A stretch of 64,000 bases of DNA, taken from the NCBI GenBank assembly GCA_944369075.1, contig CALVXK010000001.1, forward strand, positions 97,409-161,408, in the 5' to 3' direction. Position numbers and translations under genes: made by a program. Source of the stretch: an uncultured Bacilli bacterium (GTDB lineage Bacteria; Bacillota_I; Bacilli_A; RFN20; CAG-826). The notes below the pieces were generated by a model. That model was not told the origin of the DNA. It saw only the letters and a program-made list of their open reading frames with translations, and did no database searches. This document shows positions 52,900 to 60,305 of the stretch, piece by piece. Every line of letters starts with the position of its first letter. Position 1 is the stretch's first letter.

Positions 52900-54558
52900 T
52901 TAAAAATTACGTTTAGTAATAAAATCTTTTGGTAAAAATGGATCAATCAAACCTTTTAAATAAAAATAATTGTTAATACCTAAATTTAAAAATTCATCTT
53001 TAAATTCTTCAAAAATACTAATATAAAAAACAGTCGGACCATTTGATAAAATATAAGAAATAATTTTATCTATCAAATCATTAGGTAAAGTAACACAAGA
53101 ATTTCTATTCTTATAAGTTCCTTTATCGATTTGACAATAATTAAATCTATCGATTAAACCTGCTAAAGCTCTTTGAGAAGGAAAATCTTCTAGATATCCA
53201 AATTTATCGAAATATATTTGTTTAAGTTTATTGTAATCATTATCGCTTCCTATCTTATAACCATTAGGAAAATTTTCATCGATAACGAAACAAATAACAT
53301 TATTAAAAGAAAGACCTTTTCTAATATAAATTTGATCTTTTACCAAACGATAATATTTATTAACAAAATTTTTCTCATATTCTTTTAAAGAATTAAAAGT
53401 ATCAAGAGAAATTGTATTTTCATAATTATTCAAAAAATTATTTTCAATTTCTTCTAAAGAGATTACATTTGAATCGTAAACTATCTTTATATCTACATCA
53501 TATTTAATAAACAAAGGAAGTAAATATACTAGAAAACAATACTTGTTAGCCATTTCTCTTGATTTAAAAAAGTCTAAAAAGTCTTCATATTCTACAAACG
53601 ATTTTTCTTTATCTAAAAGATGATAAAAAACAGCATATAAATCGGTAGAAATTAAATTAGAATTATCAATCAATGTTTTTTCATTTACAATTTCTATTTG
53701 TCTTACTCTTTCTCTTGTTAAAGAACATTCTTTACCAATTTCTTCTAGAGTTTTTGCATCACAATCAATTCCATTTCTTTTAAATAAAATAAACTTTGCT
53801 TTATCATTTAATAGATCAAAAAAGGAATCAATTTTTGTATTTATACTTTCTAAATTTGAATCACTTAAACTTTTTAAAATTTCATAAGAATATTCAAAAT
53901 CAATAAAGAATATTGAAAATAAAAAATCAAGGCTAGCTTTTTTTAAATCATTAAGATTGTTTATATTATTTAAATATAAAAATTTAAGAATTAATTCATT
54001 TTTAAAAATTGTATTGATAGGTAAATTCAAATAGTGAGAGGAAATAGATTCAATTTCTTCTTCTAATTTACGCATATAACTATCCATATTTAAAACATAA
54101 TAATAAAAATTACTATCTTGGATATCGCGTTCAATATTATTGTCTTTTAGTATTATGATGGAAATATATCCAAGAGCTTTTATTACATCAAAATGATAAT
54201 TACAAAAATAATTAGTATTTAATAAATTTATTAATTCATCTTTTGTATATAAATTATTAAAATAATCAAATTTCTGATTTAAATATGTGCATTTAGAAAA
54301 AACTGCTTCAGAATCTTTTGATAGTCTAAATAAATAACGACCACATTCAACAAAATTACTATCCAAAAACATTTTTAATTTAGTAATCTTTATTGCATCT
54401 CCATAAATGGGTACTAAATACTTATAAATTTCACTAGAATATTTAGGACCTTCGTTATAAATTAATTTCGAAATTAAGAAAAGAACAAATGAATCAGTAC
54501 ATTTCTGTTCATTTAATTCTAAGTCTAAATATTTACGGAAAAAAATATCTGATACCAT
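52900..54558 (-). CDS. Sigma-70 region 4-containing protein with RpoA-CTD-like and winged-helix modules
   Basis: Residues 250-290 are a clear sigma-70 region 4: AKFILFKRNGIDC, KTLEEIGKECSLTRERVRQI. Just before (about 188-215) LYLNNINNLNDLKKASLDFL resembles the helix-hairpin-helix of the RNA polymerase alpha C-terminal domain. Winged-helix-like stretches flank these, near residues 37-80 (a GPKYSSEIYKYL segment ending CGRYLFRLS) and in the last 150 residues. No sigma region 2 is present, so it is not a normal sigma factor. A TAATAT-type -10 lies 10 nt before the ATG and no ribosome binding site is seen. The role is unknown; DNA binding in regulation or defence is likely. Confidence 0.75.
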   Translation of the reverse strand: MVSDIFFRKYLDLELNEQKCTDSFVLFLISKLIYNEGPKYSSEIYKYLVPIYGDAIKITKLKMFLDSNFVECGRYLFRLSKDSEAVFSKCTYLNQKFDYFNNLYTKDELINLLNTNYFCNYHFDVIKALGYISIIILKDNNIERDIQDSNFYYYVLNMDSYMRKLEEEIESISSHYLNLPINTIFKNELILKFLYLNNINNLNDLKKASLDFLFSIFFIDFEYSYEILKSLSDSNLESINTKIDSFFDLLNDKAKFILFKRNGIDCDAKTLEEIGKECSLTRERVRQIEIVNEKTLIDNSNLISTDLYAVFYHLLDKEKSFVEYEDFLDFFKSREMANKYCFLVYLLPLFIKYDVDIKIVYDSNVISLEEIENNFLNNYENTISLDTFNSLKEYEKNFVNKYYRLVKDQIYIRKGLSFNNVICFVIDENFPNGYKIGSDNDYNKLKQIYFDKFGYLEDFPSQRALAGLIDRFNYCQIDKGTYKNRNSCVTLPNDLIDKIISYILSNGPTVFYISIFEEFKDEFLNLGINNYFYLKGLIDPFLPKDFITKRNF

Positions 54559-54632
54559 ATGTCAATAAATATTATCAAAAAAACTTATCGCTATAAATTC
54601 TTTTATATTAATAATGAAATAAAGTTAAAATG

Positions 54633-55975
54633 TTAATCTTCTTCGGTTACTTCAGCAATTTCATCATCTTGATCATTAGTATTATTTGTGTCAGCTACAA
54701 GTTCATCTGTGGTGATTACATCTTTTTTAACGGCTATAGTAATTACCTTTTTAGTCTTATCGCTTAATTCATGTACTTTATTATGAAATGCATCTTTCCT
54801 TTTTATTAAAGTATTTAGAGTTTTTTCAAAATCATCCCAACTTTTAACTAACTTTTCAGAAGATTGACTTACTTTATTAATTTCAGCAATTACTTCTTTT
54901 ATATTTCTACTAAGTTGATTATTAATTCTTAAAACATTAACGTTAGCTAAAATTGGTTGAAGAGTTGAAGGTGAAGCGACAATAACTTTTAGTCTTAAAG
55001 CATATTCAATTATATTTTCATATAGATAATCGTTTAATTGAATAAAAGTATAAATTGAATCACTTGGAATAAACATAATAGCGTAAATATAAGTTTTATT
55101 TGTAACTATATAATCTTTTGCTATTTTTCTTATTTGTTGTTGTAAAGCAGACTTAAGTTGACTTAATTTAGAAGAATCGATATTTCTATGATCTTCTTCA
55201 AATACTTTTTCATATTCTACGAATGAAAATTTAGAATCAATACATAAAAAGGTGTTATCTTCATCCCCAAAAAAGACTACTGCATCAGGTCTAACTGGTT
55301 CACTATTTTTACTAGGTTTAAATTCATATTGAAATGAATAAACATCTCTAGTTTCACCAAAGATAATATCTAAAATCTTCTCGAGTTGAATTTCGCCAAA
55401 TCTACCTCTAAGTTGGCTATTTGAAAATACTGTATTTAGCTTAGTTACTTGAGAATTTAAACTATCTAGATTTTCTTGGGATTTAGTTATTTTTCCTAAA
55501 GCTTCATTAACCTTAGTTAAATGTTCAACATTTGTTTTAAAACCATCTTTTAAGTTATTTTGAAGTTTTGTATCGGTTCCTTCCATTTTATCTTCTAACT
55601 TTTTAGTTAAGTTTTCGAATTTATTTCCGATATTTTCATTTGTATTAGTAAATTTAGTTTCAAAAGTATCAATTAATGCTTGTTTGTTATCACTATTAGT
55701 TTGAATTACATCTTTCTTAAACTCAGAAATCTCTTTATTTTGGTTCTTAATTTGATCTGATAAAAGATTTTGAGTAGAAATAAATTCATCTTTAATAGCA
55801 TTCTTTGTTTCTCCGGTAGATTTAATAATGCTATCTCTAATATCATTAATTTCTTTTGAATAATCCTTAACTTGATTATTTTTTAATTTTAAAAAAAAAT
55901 GATACCTCCTATTATTAAACAAATAAGTGAAACTATAACCACAATCATAATAATTAATAAAATATTATCATTCAT
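54633..55975 (-). CDS. rmuC: RmuC family protein, membrane anchor and body joined across a frameshift
   Basis: RmuC limits rearrangement between inverted repeats. The body (frame open from 55922) has a long coiled coil and the RmuC domain: LRGRFGEIQLEKILD, VRPDAVVFFGDEDN, FLCIDSKFSFVEYEK and YIYAIMFIPSDSIYTFIQ. No ATG starts this frame. A membrane anchor (MNDNILLIIMIVVIVSLICL, then IIGGIIFF) is encoded from ATG 55975 in another frame and ends at TAA 55889-55891. A -1 slip on the T9 tract joins the two into a standard RmuC (IIGGIIFFLKLKNNQVK). See the separate site entry. Confidence 0.85.
55889..55910 (-). promoter_or_regulatory. Candidate -1 frameshift/slippage site in rmuC
   Basis: On the minus strand an AGGAGG (55905-55910) lies 6 nt before a slippery T TTT TTT within a run of nine T (55891-55899), followed at once by an in-frame TAA. 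Slipping back one base continues into the RmuC body. The arrangement resembles SD-stimulated -1 frameshifting in dnaX. Transcriptional slippage to ten T, or a simple one-base error, would look the same. Confidence 0.6.
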
Positions 55976-56027
55976 AACTTCATCGCTGCCTCCTCATCTA
56001 GAATTTTATAATTTAATAGCTTATCTT

Positions 56028-56462
56028 CTATCTATTTAATTGAGTTAGATTTATAATAGCTTCTTGAAGATAACTAACATCTAAATCAAAATCTTCATAA
56101 CCTTTAAGACAAATATTGAAATAATCAAATGAAGGAAAAATAGGTAAAGCATTATGTTTATTTTTAATATAAACCAATGCATTAATAATTTTCCCATTAT
56201 AATCAATATCTAAATATTGCTTACTATAGTAATTAGGATATCCTTCATAAACATCTAAAGATTTAACATCATCTAAAGATAATTCCCATATTCCTACAGG
56301 TACCTTTTTTCCTGGCTCTTTTTCAATCGTTAAATACTCATCAAAGACAAGTTTATAACCTTCTAAAAATGCTGATCCTATTTTTACTGCATCTTTACAT
56401 CTATTTTTCATTTGTTCAATATTTAGGTTAGAACCATATGCAATATAATAAAACTTTTCCAT
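56028..56462 (-). CDS. Gamma-glutamylcyclotransferase-like protein
   Basis: A 144-residue GGCT/AIG2-fold protein. The substrate-binding loop YIAYGSNLNIEQMKNRC opens it. The catalytic Glu is in SLDVYEGYPNYYSKQYL, and VPVGIWELSLDDVKSL fits the fold. Such enzymes cyclise gamma-glutamyl amines to 5-oxoproline. AAGGAG precedes the ATG at good spacing. It lies 53 nt after the XRE gene and upstream of rmuC. The substrate is unknown. Confidence 0.87.
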   Translation of the reverse strand: MEKFYYIAYGSNLNIEQMKNRCKDAVKIGSAFLEGYKLVFDEYLTIEKEPGKKVPVGIWELSLDDVKSLDVYEGYPNYYSKQYLDIDYNGKIINALVYIKNKHNALPIFPSFDYFNICLKGYEDFDLDVSYLQEAIINLTQLNR

Positions 56463-56515
56463 TAATTACTCCTTATTTTGCTACATTGAAATACACTCTT
56501 TTTTAAAATCTTATA

Positions 56516-56746
56516 TTAGTTTAATTTCTTATAAACTCTTTGAGGTTTGTTAAATTGTTCAACAATGTCAGCAAATTCCTCAAGACTGCATCCATAAAAA
56601 GGAGCTAACTTTCTAGCAATCAAAATAGATGGAATACCACAACCTTTTTCTAAATTAATGACTGATTGTCTTGTTATATTACAATGATATGCAACGCATT
56701 CTTGACTATATTTTAAATTTTCTCTTCTTTCTTTTAAACTAAGCAT
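56516..56746 (-). CDS. XRE family transcriptional regulator (76 aa)
   Basis: A Cro/CI-type helix-turn-helix makes up almost the whole protein: LKERRENLKYSQECVAYHCN, then ITRQSVINLEKGCGIPSI and ILIARKLAPFYGCSLEEFAD. Relatives usually control their own promoter or nearby mobile or defence genes. TAGGAG precedes the ATG. A perfect 12-bp palindrome lies 34-45 nt upstream of the start. It follows mcrC by 179 nt and is probably transcribed separately. Confidence 0.88.
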   Translation of the reverse strand: MLSLKERRENLKYSQECVAYHCNITRQSVINLEKGCGIPSILIARKLAPFYGCSLEEFADIVEQFNKPQRVYKKLN

Positions 56747-56779
56747 AACTTATATTACTCCTAAAATTAAATTAAAAAT

Positions 56780-56791
56780 CTTAACGTTAAG
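56780..56791. promoter_or_regulatory. Palindromic candidate operator of the XRE regulator
   Basis: CTTAACGTTAAG is a perfect 12-bp palindrome in the leader of the XRE gene, downstream of a TATAAT-type -10 in the same intergenic region. Its size and place fit an autoregulatory site; binding is inferred. Confidence 0.4.
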
Positions 56792-56925
56792 TAATATTTA
56801 TTTTTTTCTAACTAGTTATGTTTAAATTATACTTTAGTGGATTATATTATTCTAGTATTAAGGAAACACACATTTTTCGCAAAAGATTAAAATTTAAGTT
56901 CATTCATTTTAAAAATTTCTATTTT

Positions 56926-58131
56926 CTAAAAACTGAAAATCTTAGATATTTTTTCATTCAACTTTTCTATACTTAATGCTGAAGTTAAATTTAAATAAGC
57001 ATGAACTAAAGATTTTAAATCTACTAAAATTATGGGTATAAAATCCTTTGTATCTCTGCTTTTTAAAGTATTTTGATGAGCATATCCAACATATTTTAAT
57101 AATTCAAATTCTTTATCATTTTTACCATTAAATGGGAGCAGAAAAAGTGATCGAACTTTCCGTAAGTCACCGTTATCACATAAAATATTTTTTCGTAGAT
57201 ATTCGTTATAGCTAATTTGTTTAGCTATTGAAGAAGATGCTGGTAAATCTTCTATCCTTTTACTATAACCATATTGATAATATTTAGAATCAATTATGTA
57301 ATAGACTTTCTTTACCTGATCTTTATAAATAATATCAGGTCTTAATGTAGAAGAAAGATAATCATTTCCGTTAATATTATAAGAATATTTATTATAATAA
57401 TCACTTACATTTTCATTTCCAAAAACTTTTAAATTCATTTTTTCAAAAATATATTCAAATTCTCTTTCATTTATCAGCAAAGAAAAAGAATTAGAATTAT
57501 CTTCATTTTTAAGAATTGTCAATAAATGATTAAACAATGTTTTCTTTTTATCGTTAAATGTTTGAAGCAATTTGTTACTTAAGAAGTGAACAAAAAATTT
57601 TCTTCTCGAATCATTTAATTCAACAGTTTTTACATCAATATCTATATTAAAAAGAAAACCAATTGTATGAATTGATAAATCTAAGCAGTGTTTATAAATA
57701 GCGCTGATTAGATTTTTATCATTATAGTTATGAGTCTTAATTACAAAATCTCTATATAATAAATTCTTATATGTAGCATCAAACAATATAGATGAATTAT
57801 TTAAAGTCTTCTTCCAATCAATCTTCCCTTTTTTGTTATATGAATAAGTTATTTCTTCGTCATTATATATTCCATTTCGCAAATAATCTTTTATTAAGAA
57901 GACCATAGAAAAGAAAGCATCATATTTATTAAATTCGCTTTTTGTACCAGTTTCGATTTTTATTTTTCCTAGCAAATTTAACAATACTAAAGCTTCGGCT
58001 TTTTTCTCTTTAATGGAAACTCCTTCATTCAAATACTCTCTTGGGAAAACAAAAGATGCTTGATCACTGTTAACTAATAAGCCAATAGAATTAAAAACAT
58101 TATTTTTAGGTATAATAAAATCAATCTTCAT
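56926..58131 (-). CDS. mcrC: McrC-like nuclease subunit of a type IV restriction system
   Basis: McrC-type proteins carry the nuclease of McrBC. The N-terminus resembles the McrC/LlaJI family (FPREYLNEGVSIKEKKAEAL, KIETGTKSEFNKYDAFFSMV). The PD-(D/E)XK site is LRPDIIYKDQVKKVYYIIDS followed by KYYQYG. Length 401 fits. It overlaps the AAA+ gene by 11 nt, as is usual for McrB-McrC pairs. It should cleave DNA under control of the GTPase/AAA+ partner. Confidence 0.85.
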   Translation of the reverse strand: MKIDFIIPKNNVFNSIGLLVNSDQASFVFPREYLNEGVSIKEKKAEALVLLNLLGKIKIETGTKSEFNKYDAFFSMVFLIKDYLRNGIYNDEEITYSYNKKGKIDWKKTLNNSSILFDATYKNLLYRDFVIKTHNYNDKNLISAIYKHCLDLSIHTIGFLFNIDIDVKTVELNDSRRKFFVHFLSNKLLQTFNDKKKTLFNHLLTILKNEDNSNSFSLLINEREFEYIFEKMNLKVFGNENVSDYYNKYSYNINGNDYLSSTLRPDIIYKDQVKKVYYIIDSKYYQYGYSKRIEDLPASSSIAKQISYNEYLRKNILCDNGDLRKVRSLFLLPFNGKNDKEFELLKYVGYAHQNTLKSRDTKDFIPIILVDLKSLVHAYLNLTSALSIEKLNEKISKIFSF

Positions 58132-59746
58132 TTATATTTTCTCTATAAACACGTTCAAAGAGTTTTTTTAAATTCTCACAATACTCAGAAAATAAAGTTA
58201 ATTCTTCATTATTCTTAAATAAGTCAATAGCCTCATCAAGCGTTCTTACTTTTTCTACATTAAAAAATTTCGAACGATTTATCTTTGCAACATCATTCCA
58301 TAAATAAGAAATTAATTTTTCTGAAAAAAAGTCGATATTATTTAAATCTTTCTCTTTAAAGAAATAATTACCTAGTAGTTTATCCTCAGCTAAATCATCA
58401 TCTTTAAAAACTTCTAAAATATCAACATTTAGGGCTTTAAGGAATTCTCCTAATAAATAAGATTTACGATTTATGTGGCTTTGTAAAATCAGATCACTTC
58501 CGTTATTTTTAATTCTTATTGTTTGAAATCTCCTTTTGAATGCTGTGTCTAAAGCAAAAACGTTTTGATCACTTGTATTCATAGAAGCGAAAATAGTCAA
58601 ATTTGATGGAATGTATAAAGCACCTAAATTTAATTTTTTATAACCCTGTGAATTTAAAATTTCCAAATTTGTAATAGAATACTCACTCCTATTATTTTTA
58701 TCCCTATCTAATAGTTGGAAAAAATCGCCGAAAATTGCCGGAGCATTTCCTCTATTAAGTTCTTCGATAATCATAAAATATTCATTTTGTGAATCCTTTA
58801 ATGCTTTGAGTAAAATTTGAGTAAAAGCGCCTAGTTTAAATTCATATGTGATTCTTTGTCCGCTAACTATAGGCATAATTTGGCCTATAAAATCACTATA
58901 AGTATATTCGGGATGAAATAAAACTCTACTATAATAATTATTATTTAATTCAACGCCATCATAAGTAAGTAATTCTTTAATATAATGACTTTTCCCACAG
59001 CCAGGTATGCCGTAAAATATAAAATTATCCCCTAAAAAGTTTTTAGATAGCAGATGTTCTTTAATTTTTTGATTTAATGGGTCGACTTCATTATATGTTT
59101 CTTCTAATTCTTCGGGTTCTTCTTCAGTTGTACTTGAAAAGGAGGAATTATTTATAGAATTATCAACAAAACTAGAATTTTCACCTTGCTCATGGCTATG
59201 TAAACTTAACGGCTCAGATTGTTCGCTTCTATTCAAATAATAGGAAAATTGGTCTGAATTTGTTTTATAGTAATAAGTAAAATCTAAAGAGTTATGGACT
59301 GCAAGGTTCGATTCAAATTCAATTATTTTATTTACGTTATCTGTATCAGTTAAGTCAACAAGTTTATCAAATATATTTTTTTCGATACTTAAATTAATTG
59401 TTCTTTGAGGACCTAATTTATTTGATAATCTTGAAGCTTCATCAAGAGAGATTTTTTTCTTAAAATCTATAATCTTTTTAATTATTAAAAACCCTTTTTC
59501 TAAATTTGGTATTTTGCCTTTAGCAACATAAATTCCAACCCCAACGTATTGAAGTTGATTTGTAGTATCAAATTTGTTTGAACCATCATAAAGAAGAACT
59601 GCATCTCCTACATTAACATTATAGTAATTTGGTATATCACGATTTTTTACTGAAGAAAAAGCTATTGTATCCCCAACTTTCATTTTATAAAACATAATAC
59701 CATCGACTAAATCGGTATTTGTAAATGTTGCTCTATAATAATTCAT
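58121..59746 (-). CDS. mcrB: McrB-like AAA+ restriction subunit with EVE/PUA-like N-terminal domain
   Basis: The AAA+ domain has Walker A FYGIPGCGKSHYIKELL (246-253 for the P-loop), Walker B MIIEELNRGNAPAIFGDFFQ and sensor ASMNTSDQNVFALDTAFKRR, the McrB pattern. The N-terminal 150 residues (MNYYRATFTNTDLVDGI, VGDAVLLYDGS, YVGVGIYVAKG) resemble an EVE/PUA-like modified-base reader; a Ser/Glu-rich linker follows. I use ATG 59746, 5 nt after GGAGGA, rather than the longer frame to 59794. It should recognise modified foreign DNA; the base is not predictable. Confidence 0.87.
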   Translation of the reverse strand: MNYYRATFTNTDLVDGIMFYKMKVGDTIAFSSVKNRDIPNYYNVNVGDAVLLYDGSNKFDTTNQLQYVGVGIYVAKGKIPNLEKGFLIIKKIIDFKKKISLDEASRLSNKLGPQRTINLSIEKNIFDKLVDLTDTDNVNKIIEFESNLAVHNSLDFTYYYKTNSDQFSYYLNRSEQSEPLSLHSHEQGENSSFVDNSINNSSFSSTTEEEPEELEETYNEVDPLNQKIKEHLLSKNFLGDNFIFYGIPGCGKSHYIKELLTYDGVELNNNYYSRVLFHPEYTYSDFIGQIMPIVSGQRITYEFKLGAFTQILLKALKDSQNEYFMIIEELNRGNAPAIFGDFFQLLDRDKNNRSEYSITNLEILNSQGYKKLNLGALYIPSNLTIFASMNTSDQNVFALDTAFKRRFQTIRIKNNGSDLILQSHINRKSYLLGEFLKALNVDILEVFKDDDLAEDKLLGNYFFKEKDLNNIDFFSEKLISYLWNDVAKINRSKFFNVEKVRTLDEAIDLFKNNEELTLFSEYCENLKKLFERVYRENINED

Positions 59747-59900
59747 AATTTCCTCCAATACATTGACTTTTCTCCCTATTTTTAAAAACATCAAATTTCA
59801 CTCTAATAATTGGCAAAATTAAATCTAAGTTTTTAAAGTTTTATTTTAAAATTTAACTGCATTAAAATGTAAAATACAATCTATATTTATTAAAAAGAGT

Positions 59901-60062
59901 CTATATCTCTGAAATTTCGTAAAATTCATAATTAGTAGAACGTAGTTTAATTTCAGCCTGATGTTTAGCAAAACATGAATCTCCTTCTACTACTTCCTCA
60001 TATGATACAATTCCTAAATTATAAGCTTCTTTATTTAAATAATATTTAATTTCAAATTTCAA
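59901..60062 (-). CDS. Small ORF (53 aa) upstream of mcrB, TTG start
   Basis: A short frame begins at TTG 60062, 9 nt after GAGG, and ends at TAG 59901-59903. It encodes KFEIKYYLNKEAYNLGIVSY, EEVVEGDSCFAKHQAEIKLR and STNYEFYEISEI. The mixed acidic/basic composition and absence of hydrophobic runs suggest a soluble protein. I do not recognise it. It has the same strand as the helicase and mcrB and lies 155 nt before mcrB. Codon use (AT-ending, Lys/Glu/Tyr-rich) resembles its neighbours. Confidence 0.5.
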   Translation of the reverse strand: MKFEIKYYLNKEAYNLGIVSYEEVVEGDSCFAKHQAEIKLRSTNYEFYEISEI

Positions 60063-60305
60063 TTTATGTTACCTCTAAATAACAAATTAACAGCCTTTAT
60101 TATTTTATCATTAAATCATATATGAATCATTTAATAATTTTTAATTTTCTAGAATTACTTTTATTCGCCAACTCATGAATTTTTTATAAAGTAAAATAAA
60201 AACAACAATTTATAAAATTTAAATTTACACTCTCGTTTTTTACGTTTATATTATTATAGTTTTAAAAAAAGTTTTGCATTTATAACTAACGTTCTTAAAA
60301 TCATT
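60063..60305. other. Non-coding gap before the HelD-like gene end
   Basis: This AT-rich stretch holds no ORF of note and no clear terminator for the helicase. A TAAAAT-like -10 a little over 30 nt before the small ORF's TTG could drive the small ORF and mcrB, but no -35 is convincing. Confidence 0.4.

Noticed and set aside
55901..55922. TTG at 55922 as true start of a soluble RmuC
   Set aside because: No ribosome binding site precedes it, and the adjacent frame encodes exactly the membrane anchor expected for RmuC.
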